64,000 bases of DNA, from the IMG/VR virus record IMGVR_UViG_3300017963_000217, positions 1 to 64,000 of that record. The stretch is one strand, 5' to 3'. This document shows positions 40,932-51,017 of the stretch, in pieces. The stretch's first letter is position 1. The number at the start of each line of letters is the position of its first letter. The DNA comes from a virus. The notes beneath the pieces are model-generated. The model had not been told where the DNA came from, did not search any database, and saw nothing but the letters and a program-made list of their open reading frames with translations. The translations under genes and the position numbers were made by a program.

Positions 40932-42074
40932 TAACTGTATAGCCTCTTAATTTTGCTATATGCTGGAAAGCCCTAAAGGCTCTTTTACTGCTATCGTAAT
41001 AATAAGGAGTATGTAACAATGGGTAATCATGCAGGAAACTTTGATATTGCACATCTTAAATGGTTAGGTGGGTTGATAGATGCTGACGGTTCTATAGGTA
41101 TTTCTATAAATACTAGAAAAAACAATAAAATAGTTTATACACCGTGTATAGTAATAACCAACAGCAATGCCATAATGATAGAACGTGCACATAATATTCT
41201 TGATCAATACAAGATAAATCACCATATAAAGCCAAATGGTTCATGTAAAAACCTAACCATCTCTAGGCCAAATATAATAGATTTGTTTTGTAGACTAATG
41301 AACGGTTTAATTTTAGTAAAAAATAACGAGCTTAGACTTATACATCAATTTTGTTTAAAGCGAATAATTAATATAAATGAATCTGGATGTAATTGGAAAG
41401 CTAATTATAACAAAGACGAAATAGATATAGTCTACGAGTTAAGATCATTGAATATGAGACATTATGGTAAATGCGAGGAATATGGGATAGTAGACAATGA
41501 AGTAAGTGTAGATTTGTTGAACTGTTTTAGCCTAGAGTGGTTGGCTGGTTTTATAGACGGTGACGGTTGTTTTAGTATAAGTAAGATAAAAAGACCTTCA
41601 GGAAAATATCAATATCAACCTTTGACTAGTATAGTAACTGGATCATTGATTGCTAAAAATATTATTTCTATTTATTTAGATAGATATAATATTAACTATT
41701 ATTTAAATAAATCAGTATCTGGACCCAATCATAAACCTAACTGCATTAAAAAGAAATTTGAATATGTCATTAGATCTCAGAAAGATTGTATAAAAATTTA
41801 CAATTTACTATCAAATAAGGTTGTTGGAAAGAAGCATAGATTGAAGTTATTATTTAACTTTTGTTCTAGTAGATTGAATCGTAAAAACAAACCCTATTCT
41901 GATTTTGAGATATTTTTATATAAACAACTTAATGATGATATCAGAGGATCCTCAACGACTATATGCAAAACGTCGTATGACGAAGAGATAGTCTGAACTA
42001 TATGGAGACATATAGAGGAGGCGCCGAAGAGCCCTCCCGCCCGAAAAAAGTCGGGTCATAAAAGTAACAGATTG
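40932..42074 (+). mobile_element. Group I intron in the major capsid gene, 1143 nt
   Basis: P1 is visible: exon AAGAGGT pairs with intron GCCTCTT with the U-G pair at the 5' splice site. The core shows GCTATATGCTGGAAA (P4 side), TCAACGACTATATGC (R) and AGATAGTCTGAAC (S), followed by a TATATGGAGACATATA hairpin and GCCGAAGAGC. The end is AAGTAACAGATTG (omega G at 42074). Removal restores the capsid frame exactly. Its terminal region is closely like that of the 59983 intron. Confidence 0.9.
41019..41996 (+). CDS. LAGLIDADG homing endonuclease within the capsid intron
   Basis: The 325 aa protein has two motifs, KWLGGLIDADGSIGI (about residues 13-27) and EWLAGFIDGDGCFSI (about 174-188), so it folds as a single-chain two-domain enzyme. 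A strong AAGGAG lies upstream. Its last codons run into the R and S core of the intron, and the stop TGA is part of S, so coding and ribozyme sequence overlap. Confidence 0.92.
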   Translation: MGNHAGNFDIAHLKWLGGLIDADGSIGISINTRKNNKIVYTPCIVITNSNAIMIERAHNILDQYKINHHIKPNGSCKNLTISRPNIIDLFCRLMNGLILVKNNELRLIHQFCLKRIININESGCNWKANYNKDEIDIVYELRSLNMRHYGKCEEYGIVDNEVSVDLLNCFSLEWLAGFIDGDGCFSISKIKRPSGKYQYQPLTSIVTGSLIAKNIISIYLDRYNINYYLNKSVSGPNHKPNCIKKKFEYVIRSQKDCIKIYNLLSNKVVGKKHRLKLLFNFCSSRLNRKNKPYSDFEIFLYKQLNDDIRGSSTTICKTSYDEEIV

Positions 42075-42864
42075 ATACGTACCTACATTTTCCATCGATG
42101 CATCGGGCGACTGGAAACTCACTTATGCTAGGGATTCGAGAGTGGATATTGCGGCAAGAGCTGCAGAGAAAGCTGCTAAAGCGATTGCTGATTACGAAGA
42201 GGAAAGTGGATGGAGAGTAATTCTACCCGCCGCTACTTCAAGATTCTTTGGAAAGGGACTGCTTGGCTCACGCCCAGCTCCTATTTATGAGATTAACCCC
42301 GCATCTACTGGTGCTGGTTATCTTTCTAAAGAACTTCTCAACAAAATGATTGTTGGGTTCAAGAGAATTGGAAGAACTTTGACGGATCTGTATGTTTCAC
42401 CTGAAGATGCAGCTGACATCAGAGAATGGACCGACACAGATGTTGACCCAATGACGAGGCGTGAAATTTTCCAGGCTGCTGGAATGGGCAGTATTTGGAA
42501 TGTCACCCTTCATGAGGTACAGCATCTTGGTGCCACGGGTCTGTATAATATTAATGGTAGTACTTCAGCTTATGGTAAGTTTATTGCTGACGGTAGTGAG
42601 CAGTATAATGCATACCAGCTGGATAACCCAAATGTTACATCAGCTGATGGTACAGTTTCTACTTTGGGGGAAACTCAGGTGCTTGGTTTTGACCTTGGCG
42701 TCAATGACTCACTTGTTATGCCTATCCGTAAGACCTACGAAGCTCATGATGATCCAACCCTACTTAGGGTCCAGAAAGCTGGATTCTTTGGCTGGGAGGA
42801 AATAGGATTTGCATGTCTTGATCCTCGTATGCTGGGTATGGGTATAATCGACAGGTCGTTATAA
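42075..42864 (+). CDS. Major capsid protein, exon 2
   Basis: Exon 2 starts with the third base of codon 94 and encodes residues 95-356 (YVPTFSIDASGDWKLTYARDSRVDIAARAAEKAAKAI...). The segment with WRVILPAATSRFFGKGLLGSRPAP and MIVGFKRIGRTLTDLYVSPEDAADI is a typical P-domain/A-domain layout for HK97-fold capsids. An unspliced start from the GTG at 42142 would lack a ribosome site and 22 conserved-looking residues, so splicing is required. A long stem-loop follows the stop. Confidence 0.82.
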
Positions 42865-42870
42865 TATTGA

Positions 42871-42918
42871 TATATAACTAGTGCGCTTGTTAAACATGCG
42901 AGCGCACTGGTCTATATA
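42871..42918 (+). terminator. Long stem-loop after the major capsid gene
   Basis: ACTAGTGCGCT (42878-42888) pairs with AGCGCACTGGT (42901-42911) with one wobble. Outer TATATA arms (42871-42876, 42913-42918) extend the stem after one mismatch. A T-tract is lacking, so it may be a processing or stability element rather than a simple terminator. Confidence 0.6.
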
Positions 42919-42932
42919 CCTTGGAGATTAAA

Positions 42933-43277
42933 ATGACCTTTATGTTGGGAATAATAGCTACAATAATTTTAATAGAAGCTATAACTGGTATTATAAGTAA
43001 GTCAGAATTGTTTAGACCTTTAAGAGAATTTTTATTTGATAGAAGGGAAAACAAATTATTTGGATTTATGCACAGAATAATAGATTGCCCTTATTGCTTA
43101 TCAGTATGGGTAGGCATGTTCTGTGGTGGTGTATTATATTTATACATAAATAATTTGCTCCCTTTTATTATTATGTGGATATTTATATCTTTAATTTTTC
43201 ATAGATTGTCAAATGTATTACATTATATTATTGATAGAATTGATTCAAACCATGAAAGTTTGGACAAGGACACTTAA
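42933..43277 (+). CDS. DUF1360-like membrane protein
   Basis: The 114 aa protein has three hydrophobic segments (residues 1-20, about 56-72 and 76-94) and the signature DCPYCLSVWVG of the DUF1360 family, small membrane proteins of unknown function. The ATG at 42933 has TTGGAG upstream; a TTG at 42921 is in frame but less likely. Confidence 0.78.
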   Translation: MTFMLGIIATIILIEAITGIISKSELFRPLREFLFDRRENKLFGFMHRIIDCPYCLSVWVGMFCGGVLYLYINNLLPFIIMWIFISLIFHRLSNVLHYIIDRIDSNHESLDKDT

Positions 43278-43293
43278 ACGGAGGACAAGGTAG

Positions 43294-43782
43294 ATGAAAG
43301 GATATGTAAGAAATAAAACAGCAGGGTGGCGACATGCCATGAAAAGGTCCGTTGGACCAGGACATAAAATACCTATGAACGAGTTGTTCGAACAGTATGG
43401 CGAAAAGCATGGACTTGAGCCAGGCAATGAGTTTGTGGAATGGCTTAAGAATGTTAAACTGAGAGACCGAGGTACTTGGGAGATTGTGACTGAGGATGAT
43501 AATATCCAAGTTTCAGGGGGTAGTAAATCTGAGGAGAAGACAGTTGAACACAAGCCAGATAATAGAGGGTCTTCTTTAACAAGTCCATTTGTTAAAAAAG
43601 CCATAGAAATAGATGAAATAGTTAATATGACGGTAAGAAATGCTAGAGTAGAATTGAAGAAAATAACTGACTTAAGATTATTGAGACAAGCCTATGAACA
43701 AGCTAGACAACTAGCGCATAAAGATACGTTGTGCCAATATTTGAGAAGGCGTATACAAGAGTTAGAGCTTACTAGGAGGTAA
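43294..43782 (+). CDS. Hypothetical late protein, 162 aa
   Basis: A basic N-terminal half (RNKTAGWRHAMKRSVGPGHKIPMNELFEQYGEKHGLEPGNEFVEWLKN split over helices), a Ser/Asp linker and a helical C-terminal half (ELKKITDLRLLRQAYEQARQLAHKDTLCQYLRRR). Position after the capsid gene suggests a head-to-tail or internal virion protein. No family is recognised. Confidence 0.68.
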   Translation: MKGYVRNKTAGWRHAMKRSVGPGHKIPMNELFEQYGEKHGLEPGNEFVEWLKNVKLRDRGTWEIVTEDDNIQVSGGSKSEEKTVEHKPDNRGSSLTSPFVKKAIEIDEIVNMTVRNARVELKKITDLRLLRQAYEQARQLAHKDTLCQYLRRRIQELELTRR

Positions 43783-43787
43783 ATCGT

Positions 43788-44042
43788 ATGCCTTTTGTAC
43801 CTAAATCATATGATAGAAATCTACGAATTCCTAAATACTACAGCACCGCAGTTGGGGCTGAAGGGTACAATCCAGACGTAACCATTTATTATGGTTCTGA
43901 TGATAACATTGTGCATGTAAGAGAAATTTGGAGAGGAAAGCAATACGATCAAACTGTATCTGGTACTAATTATGCTGAGTATTGGCCAAGTTTTAGCTAC
44001 AGTGTTACTTATTTTGCTTGGGAAGAAACTACAGTATCATAA
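43788..44042 (+). CDS. Small late protein, 84 aa
   Basis: This has an AGGAGG ribosome site. The product is an Tyr-rich beta protein (IPKYYSTAVGAEGYNPDVTIYYGSDDNIVHVREIW) likely of virion type given neighbours. No known domain. Confidence 0.65.
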   Translation: MPFVPKSYDRNLRIPKYYSTAVGAEGYNPDVTIYYGSDDNIVHVREIWRGKQYDQTVSGTNYAEYWPSFSYSVTYFAWEETTVS

Positions 44043-44064
44043 AAATAAATAAGTAGAGCCTATC

Positions 44065-44967
44065 ATGATAAAACTAACTATACAAGTAGCTGATATAACT
44101 AGCGTTATGTTAGCATATAATCAGATACGCATATACACATCTGACGCCGAAAATGGTACGTATACATATTTGACATCTCTATCGTTGTTAGCTGGTGTGT
44201 CAACCTATACCTATACCCATGCTCAGGGTACATCAGATACATGGTATAGATCTTCTTACTACAATTCTTCTACTAGTGCTGAAAGTTCATTGTCAAATGC
44301 AGCTCATGGAGAATCAGCTTCTTTATATCATGTAGTAACCTATCCAGAAGAGTGTGAATTTGATAGTAATTCTGATATAATTATACGTAAGATAAGAAGA
44401 TTGATAGGGGATTTAAAGGGCTTAAAAAGAATATATGAATGTGACGGGGAGTTTTGCACATCTATACAGCCCGACGATCATACTTTTGATCTAGGCGAAA
44501 AAGGATGGCCGGTATCAGTATCTGTTGATGGTGTGGAATACACTTCTTTGGAAGATCCTGTAGTTCAGGGCTATCAATATCTTACTTTCAGTGGTAGTTT
44601 AGTCAGTGGTACTCAGAGCGCGTGTATTGATATATGGTTTCATACATTTATTTTTTCTGACAGGGAAATATATGAGGCATATAGTGATGCTATAGTGCCA
44701 CCAGGAGTACCTATTGATTGTGTAAGTGAGGACCATCTAATATTTCAAGCAGCTATTGATCTATTAGAAAGTATAGCGTTGGATAATTTAATTAATGATG
44801 GTGCTGTGGTTAGAGATGATCAAACGGTTTATGATCCGTCACCAGGTCTAAGAGGTTTAAGTTCTGCGGATGGACCTATAGATAGACTAAAAAAACAACT
44901 AGATGGTTTGATAAAAGAATGTATAAGAAGTAGTTTATTAGGAACATCAGGCTATTTAATAGATTAA
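44065..44967 (+). CDS. Virion connector-like protein, 300 aa
   Basis: The N-terminal 90 residues form a fibronectin-III-like beta domain (DITSVMLAYNQIRIYTSDAENGTYTYLT...TYTHAQGTSDTWYRSSYYNSST). Then comes IIIRKIRRLIGDLKGLKRIYECDGEFCTSI, a common element in head-completion/connector proteins, and a beta-rich middle. The C-terminal helices (HLIFQAAIDLLESIALDNLI) look like those of head-tail connectors. Role is inferred from order and pattern. Confidence 0.68.
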   Translation: MIKLTIQVADITSVMLAYNQIRIYTSDAENGTYTYLTSLSLLAGVSTYTYTHAQGTSDTWYRSSYYNSSTSAESSLSNAAHGESASLYHVVTYPEECEFDSNSDIIIRKIRRLIGDLKGLKRIYECDGEFCTSIQPDDHTFDLGEKGWPVSVSVDGVEYTSLEDPVVQGYQYLTFSGSLVSGTQSACIDIWFHTFIFSDREIYEAYSDAIVPPGVPIDCVSEDHLIFQAAIDLLESIALDNLINDGAVVRDDQTVYDPSPGLRGLSSADGPIDRLKKQLDGLIKECIRSSLLGTSGYLID

Positions 44968-44991
44968 AATTCATAATACGGAGCAGTGTAT

Positions 44992-47900
44992 ATGTGGGTA
45001 CTGGCATACTTCACAGAAGAGGGTCAGCCAGTTACTGGACTGTCACCGACGGTTCTTATAAAGGATGTTGATACTGGTGCAGATGTTATAGCTGGCGCCT
45101 CTATGGATGATATAGGTGACGGGTTTTATAGATATGATTTCAGTGCCTATAATCCTACTAGGAATTATGCTGTAACCTGTGATAGTATAACACTATCTGG
45201 CGTGGATAGGTATACCTATGCGGCTAGCGGTGAATATGGAGAAGTATTAGATTCTATTGAATCCACCGTTGGTTTGGTTGATATACGGACAACTCTACTT
45301 AGAAAAATACAAACTAATAGATTAGAACTATTTGATGGAAATACAAATAACTGGATTTTATATGATGACGATGCGGTAACTCCGCTACTTACTTTTAGTG
45401 TAAGTGATAAAAATGATGATATAATTGTTCAGTGTCCTAATTCTCCCTCAAAAAGATCTGGTGCAGCCGGAGTTAGTGGTACACTATCTCCGGATATTTA
45501 TATGCGCAAATCCGTGTATGATCCTGATGATGATGGATGCGTATCTTGTGCAGAAAATGTAAGTGATGGAATATATACTTCCACGGCTTCTGGAATAAAA
45601 TACGCAGTAGATAATGCCCACGATCCTTGTATGATTTGTACTACGTTAGTGAATGAGTCCACTCAAGGAGATCAATTAGTACTAAAATACGATGCTGCAA
45701 CGGACAGGATAATTTATGGTCTTCCAGGCGTGTCTGGTTCAGTTTCTGGTACAATTAGTCATAAATATTTACTAGATCTTGATAGTGATGATCACTTACA
45801 ATATGTGCCTAGAGACGGTAGTAGAGGATTTACCAATACTGTTTCTGGTGTATGGCCTACAGAAAGTTATCACTTAACCACCAAACAATATGTTGATTTT
45901 GCGATAGGCGGTTTGGATTGGCAAGAAAGCGTTCTAAGTATGACAACAGAATATGGAGACGCTGTTGCCTCGGGTACTAATAGATATATAGCCCCTTCGA
46001 CATCTGGGGTATGGACTGAAAATAATGTTTATCAGTGGGATGAAGACAGCATGTCGTGGACAGAATTTGTGTCCAATGAAGGATTCGCTGCTTGGATAGA
46101 AGACACTGATTATGTTTATATCTATAATGGTACAGAGTGGATAAAGTTTAGTTCTATTACACCACATAATAATTTAGCTGGTATACAAGGTGGATCATCT
46201 AACAATTATTATCATTTAACTCAGTCCGAATATAACACCCTAACATTTGCAGACGCTTCACTTGATGATGCTAGTTTATTACATATTCATGATAGCAGAT
46301 ATTATACAGAAACAGAAATAGATGTTATAAGTGGATCTTTACAGTATAATATAGATAATCATACACATGATCATACCGCAATAACCGACTGGGATGAGGC
46401 AGTGTTAGATACTGTAGGTCCAAACATTGTTGGAGCTGGTATCGTCACTGTGACATACGACGATGGTTCTGATTTAATTACTGTTAGCGGATCGGACACA
46501 TCTATTACTGATCATGGATTATTATCTGGGCTTGGTGATAATGATCATACTCAATATGTAAATGCGGTAGGTGGACCTCCACTGACACTGGCAGCTCAAA
46601 CAATAACATTTAATTATGATACTAATGATTTTCAATTAAGTGGTAATAATCTCCAGATTAAGGATAGTGGAATTGATCATGGTAGTCTGTCAGGGTTGTC
46701 CGATAATGATCACCCACAATATATATTACATTTACATCCAGTTGGTACAAATAATTTAGTAGGTGGCCCTAATGCCGGTGCTAGTATAGCTGCTGGAGCA
46801 TCAAATAATATTGTATTAGGTAAAGATGCTGCTAGTAATTTGGCCACGGCTGACAATAATGTTATGATAGGCGTAGAGTCTGGTAAATCTGCCACGACTG
46901 CCGATTCAAATGTTATGGTGGGATACCAGTCTGGTGAATTTCATACTTCTGGAGATGATAATGTATATATTGGTAATAGCGCGGGAGCTTCGGCTGGATC
47001 TGCTACCGGGCAAGGTATAGGCAATGTTTTTATAGGATCCCAAGTTGCTACAGCAATAACTACTGCAGATCAAAATGTGTCGATTGGTTATATTGCTGGT
47101 CAGAGTTTAACTACGGGAGATGGTAACGTTATTGTTGGAGGATCTGCTGGAAATTCTATTACAACAGGTCAAGGTAATACTATTATTGGAAAAGCAGCTG
47201 GACTTTCCACAACTGGGTCAAAAAATGTATTTATAGGTTATGAGTCTGGACTAAACGAAACTGGCAGTAATAAGTTATATATAGACAATTCAAGCACGAC
47301 AACACCATTAATATATGGTGATTTTTCTTCCGATTTACTGAGATTTAATGCTGATGTAGAAATCAGAAACGGTAAAGAACTTAGATTTTATGATGTTGAT
47401 AATAGTAATTATGTTGGTTTTGAAGCTCCACCATTAACGAGTAATCAAATATGGGTGTTGCCACCTACTGATGGATTATCTGGTCAGCAGTTGACTACGG
47501 ATGGATTGGGTAATTTAACCTGGAGTGCAGCTAGTGTATCAGATCATGAGTTACTAACTAATCTTTATGGTGGATCAGCTAACAACCACTATCACTTAAC
47601 ATCTAATCAACATATGTATTTAACTAATGTTAGTGGTATATTAGATGCTAGCAACCAACATATACATGATGATAGATATTACACTGAATTAGAAATACAA
47701 CAATTAATAGGTATAAATAAATCTGGATCTGAATCAGTGATTAATGGATCTACAGGAACTTCGGTATCATTTTCTACTGCATTTCCTAATGATGATTATG
47801 CTCTATTTGTTAGTCTTGAGAATATTACAGATTCACCAGCGTCAGAATATGCTATAAATATTGATGGTAAAACAGCATCTGGTTTTTCAGTGCATTATTC

Positions 47901-48471
47901 TGGAGATATAGATTCAGATAATTATATTTTGAATTGGTATGCCACTACGTCTGGTATACATGGGGGAAATTATATTTCCGAACTGGCGGATGATAGTTCG
48001 CCTGAATTAAGTAATGATTTAGATTTAAATAGTTATGGAATAAATTTAGATACAACTCCTAGTGGGCAAGTAGTTTCAACACAGATAATTGGTTATAGTG
48101 GTGAAATATCCACTATGCAAATTGATTTAAATGATACAGGGTTAAACGGAATAGGGGTTCCATTACATATGAAATCTAATGGACATTGGGAAAGGTGTAC
48201 TGCTGCAAGTGGTACTACTAGAATGCCGTGTGCAGCATTATCTATAGAGCAGGGAACAGGATCAAAAAAAATATTATGGAAAGGCATAATGAGAAAAGGA
48301 TCATGGTCTTGGACGCCAGGGAATATTATTTATGTTTCCACAGTTGATGGAGCATTGACTAGTACAGCACCGATTAATGCGGGTGCGTGGGTACAGCCTA
48401 TAGGAGTAGCGATAGCCTCGGATACAATAAGATTTGATACAGGATTTAATCCAGGGGTAATAAATTCTTAG
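44992..48471 (+). CDS. Large fibre-like virion protein, 1159 aa
   Basis: The start is the ATG at 44992, eight bases from CGGAG. The N-terminal 150 residues (YFTEEGQPVTGLSPTVLIKDVD ... LELFDGNTNNWILYDDD) are homologous to the 54648 protein. Then there are DDHLQYVPRDGSRGF and YHLTTKQYVD cassettes, and a beta-helix stretch at about residues 583-756 with some eight N-x-x-I-G-x-x-A/S-G repeats. The C-terminal 110 residues are the beta domain shared with the 19564 and 20197 proteins. A modular receptor-binding or side fibre. It ends in TAG with TAA four codons later. Confidence 0.78.
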   Translation: MWVLAYFTEEGQPVTGLSPTVLIKDVDTGADVIAGASMDDIGDGFYRYDFSAYNPTRNYAVTCDSITLSGVDRYTYAASGEYGEVLDSIESTVGLVDIRTTLLRKIQTNRLELFDGNTNNWILYDDDAVTPLLTFSVSDKNDDIIVQCPNSPSKRSGAAGVSGTLSPDIYMRKSVYDPDDDGCVSCAENVSDGIYTSTASGIKYAVDNAHDPCMICTTLVNESTQGDQLVLKYDAATDRIIYGLPGVSGSVSGTISHKYLLDLDSDDHLQYVPRDGSRGFTNTVSGVWPTESYHLTTKQYVDFAIGGLDWQESVLSMTTEYGDAVASGTNRYIAPSTSGVWTENNVYQWDEDSMSWTEFVSNEGFAAWIEDTDYVYIYNGTEWIKFSSITPHNNLAGIQGGSSNNYYHLTQSEYNTLTFADASLDDASLLHIHDSRYYTETEIDVISGSLQYNIDNHTHDHTAITDWDEAVLDTVGPNIVGAGIVTVTYDDGSDLITVSGSDTSITDHGLLSGLGDNDHTQYVNAVGGPPLTLAAQTITFNYDTNDFQLSGNNLQIKDSGIDHGSLSGLSDNDHPQYILHLHPVGTNNLVGGPNAGASIAAGASNNIVLGKDAASNLATADNNVMIGVESGKSATTADSNVMVGYQSGEFHTSGDDNVYIGNSAGASAGSATGQGIGNVFIGSQVATAITTADQNVSIGYIAGQSLTTGDGNVIVGGSAGNSITTGQGNTIIGKAAGLSTTGSKNVFIGYESGLNETGSNKLYIDNSSTTTPLIYGDFSSDLLRFNADVEIRNGKELRFYDVDNSNYVGFEAPPLTSNQIWVLPPTDGLSGQQLTTDGLGNLTWSAASVSDHELLTNLYGGSANNHYHLTSNQHMYLTNVSGILDASNQHIHDDRYYTELEIQQLIGINKSGSESVINGSTGTSVSFSTAFPNDDYALFVSLENITDSPASEYAINIDGKTASGFSVHYSGDIDSDNYILNWYATTSGIHGGNYISELADDSSPELSNDLDLNSYGINLDTTPSGQVVSTQIIGYSGEISTMQIDLNDTGLNGIGVPLHMKSNGHWERCTAASGTTRMPCAALSIEQGTGSKKILWKGIMRKGSWSWTPGNIIYVSTVDGALTSTAPINAGAWVQPIGVAIASDTIRFDTGFNPGVINS

Positions 48472-48486
48472 GGAGGAGTATAAACC

Positions 48487-50076
48487 ATGGCTAAATTTGT
48501 AAGCGGTGATTTGAGGCTGAAGGACGACCAAAAGGCTACGTTTGGTACTGACTTAGACTGTTCTATGTTCTGGGACGGATCAGATGATCAGTTGAGAGTA
48601 ACTTGTACTGTTAGTGGCGTTGATCCTATAGAGCCCTATCACTTAACAACAAAATGGTATGTTGACACCGTATTTTCTGGAGTCGACGAGCATAATGAAT
48701 TATTAAATATTCAAGGTGGTACTACAGATCAGTACTACCACATGACTCAGGCACAACACGGTTTATTAACCGACGTTAGCGGCGTGTTGGATGCAAGTAG
48801 TCAACATATTCATGACGATAGATATTTTACTGAAAGTGAAATTACTACAATTAGTGGCGACATAGTGAGCCAGATCATTACAGATCATGGAGCTTTGACC
48901 GGATTAAATGATGATGACCATCTACAATATGTGCCTAGGACGGGTGTTAGAGGATTCACCGGTACCGTATCTGGTGTTGATCCTACGCAGTCCTATCATC
49001 TTACTACTAAATGGTATGTAGACCAAGCCGTACAGCAATCTCTGTATGGATTGGATTGGCAGAACAGTGTTATAAGTCAGAATGTTGCTTTTGGTGACGC
49101 CGTGGCTTCTGGTACTAATAGATATATCGCACCAACCACTTCGGGTGACTGGATTGCTGAATATATCTATGAGTGGACTGGTACTTCATGGTCTGGTATA
49201 GAACCTAACGAAGGGTTTGCTACATGGGTAGAAGATGAAGACATTGTATATTTTTATGATGATGCTTATCCAACTGGTGATTGGATAAAAATTAGTAGTA
49301 TGACCCCGCATAATGATTTGAGTGGTTTACAAGGCGGGACGACTAATGAATACTATCATTTGACATCAGACCAATATACTAGCGTTACCAATAATGGTGG
49401 TGTTGAAGATGCAAGTGATCAGCATACGCATGATGATAGATATTATACAGAGACCGAAGTTGATACTATTAGTGGATCTTTGCAGATTCAAATAGACAAC
49501 AAAGACAACTATCAATATTGGACATTTTCAATAGATGGCACATCTTACGATAATATTACTTCCACCGATACTTTGGATTTTGTAGCTGGTGCTGGAATGT
49601 CAATCACAAGGACAGGTGATGATGAAATTACTTTTGTTGCAACTTCATCTGGTATAGATCATGGTGGTTTGAGTGGTTTAGGGGATGATGATCATTTACA
49701 GTATGTTCGAGCTGATGGTGGTGTAGGAGATTCACGTGGATTTACTTCTACTGTAAGTGGTGTGTACCCTACACAGTCATACCATCTAACTACTAAGCAA
49801 TACGTGGACGATGTTACTGCATCTGGTGGAGTAGATAGGCATGGGAGACTTGCTATAAGTAATGGCAGTAGTCAATTAACTGTAACTTTTGCTGATCTTG
49901 GGCATGTTAATTATACTGTAAATGCTACTATGGAAAATGACAATGATTCTCCAGCTTCTATTTATGCATTTATTATAACAGGAAGAACTTCGAACAGCTT
50001 CACTGTAGACTTTTCAGGTGAAATGGATTCTGCTAATTACTATCTGAATTGGATGGTTATAGAGGACGCTGTTTAA
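48487..50076 (+). CDS. Fibre-like virion protein, 529 aa
   Basis: This has a GGGAGGAG ribosome site. Residues carry repeated cassettes: DDDHLQYVPRTGVRGFTGTVSGVDPTQSYHLTTKWYVDQ, HNDLSGLQGGTTNEYYHLT, and a near-C-terminal RLAISNGSSQLTVTFADLGHVNYTVNATMENDNDSPASIYAF. That last domain is related to SVSFSTAFPNDDYALFVSLENITDSPASEYAI in the 44992 protein, a beta domain also seen in other phage tail proteins. Likely a fibre. Confidence 0.75.
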   Translation: MAKFVSGDLRLKDDQKATFGTDLDCSMFWDGSDDQLRVTCTVSGVDPIEPYHLTTKWYVDTVFSGVDEHNELLNIQGGTTDQYYHMTQAQHGLLTDVSGVLDASSQHIHDDRYFTESEITTISGDIVSQIITDHGALTGLNDDDHLQYVPRTGVRGFTGTVSGVDPTQSYHLTTKWYVDQAVQQSLYGLDWQNSVISQNVAFGDAVASGTNRYIAPTTSGDWIAEYIYEWTGTSWSGIEPNEGFATWVEDEDIVYFYDDAYPTGDWIKISSMTPHNDLSGLQGGTTNEYYHLTSDQYTSVTNNGGVEDASDQHTHDDRYYTETEVDTISGSLQIQIDNKDNYQYWTFSIDGTSYDNITSTDTLDFVAGAGMSITRTGDDEITFVATSSGIDHGGLSGLGDDDHLQYVRADGGVGDSRGFTSTVSGVYPTQSYHLTTKQYVDDVTASGGVDRHGRLAISNGSSQLTVTFADLGHVNYTVNATMENDNDSPASIYAFIITGRTSNSFTVDFSGEMDSANYYLNWMVIEDAV

Positions 50077-50096
50077 AAAATAATATTCAAACCTTG

Positions 50097-50124
50097 GCTG
50101 CTCGGGTTTAAAAGCTCGAGCAGC
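50097..50124 (+). terminator. Stem-loop after the 48487 gene
   Basis: GCTGCTCG (50097-50104) and CGAGCAGC (50117-50124) form a perfect 8-bp stem with a 12-base loop; TTGG/CCAA can extend it with a bulge. It lacks a T-tract, so termination is uncertain. Confidence 0.5.
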
Positions 50125-50153
50125 GTTCCAAATTGGATGGAGGTACAGGTTTA

Positions 50154-51017
50154 ATGGTTAAGATTAGGACATACGATATTTTTATAACTGATAATGATAA
50201 ACTTATATTCGGCGACGACTTTGACAGCGAGTTGTTTTGGGACAACCCTGATCAAGAACTTCGTTTGACCACTACTATTAGCGGAGTGGATCCTACACAA
50301 TCCTACCATTTAACTACCAAATATTATGTAGATCAGGGAGATATAGATAATTTTCTTGAGTTAACAGATACACCTGTTACTTATAGTGGATACGCGGATT
50401 ATATAGTGACTGTAAATCCTACAGAAACTGGTTTGATATTTGATGATATAAGTAATGCGCTGAGTGGTACTATATCTCATAGTAGTTTATTGGATTTAGA
50501 TGCTGATGATCATTTGCAGTACGTACCAAGGGATGGATCTAGAGGATTTACATCAACTGTAAGTGGTGTATATCCAACAGAAGACTACCATTTGACTACT
50601 AAAGAGTATGTTGACTTTTCAGTAGCTACATTGTCTGGTCTTTTTGGGGGGTATAATAAATATGCACAGTCCGTAGCAGAGTCCTCAACAAACAGCACTG
50701 CATACATAGAAAAAGTTAATTTAACGACGGTTGATGTGCCTGAAGGGGTATATAGAATAGGATGGACTTGGGAATGGAGACATAGTAAATCTAATACTAA
50801 TTTTTTAGCTAGAGTTCAAATAGATGACACTACAAATGTCTATGTATTTTCAAGTAGTCCTATTGTAGATGTTAACACTTGGCGTTTAGTTACGGGATTT
50901 AGTCATCAGACCCTTACTTCAGGTGTTCATACTATAGATATAGATTATGCTTCATCTAGCGCGGGTTCCACATCTTATATTAGAAATGTCGAAATAGAAT
51001 TTTGGAGGGCTGAATAA
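50154..51017 (+). CDS. Fibre-like virion protein, 287 aa
   Basis: The ATG at 50154 follows GGAGG. A fibre cassette (DDHLQYVPRDGSRGFTSTVSGVYPTEDYHLTTKEYVD) leads to a C-terminal 110-residue jelly-roll-like domain (AESSTNSTAYIEKVNLTTVDVPEGVYRIGWTWEW...YIRNVEIEFWRAE). That domain is the family resemblance shared by the next two genes. The stop overlaps the following ATG (TAATG). Confidence 0.75.
   Translation: MVKIRTYDIFITDNDKLIFGDDFDSELFWDNPDQELRLTTTISGVDPTQSYHLTTKYYVDQGDIDNFLELTDTPVTYSGYADYIVTVNPTETGLIFDDISNALSGTISHSSLLDLDADDHLQYVPRDGSRGFTSTVSGVYPTEDYHLTTKEYVDFSVATLSGLFGGYNKYAQSVAESSTNSTAYIEKVNLTTVDVPEGVYRIGWTWEWRHSKSNTNFLARVQIDDTTNVYVFSSSPIVDVNTWRLVTGFSHQTLTSGVHTIDIDYASSSAGSTSYIRNVEIEFWRAE

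Noticed and set aside
42142-42864. Separate gene starting at GTG 42142
   Set aside because: It lacks a ribosome site, and 22 codons upstream in the same frame continue meaningfully to the splice junction. It is exon 2 of the capsid gene.
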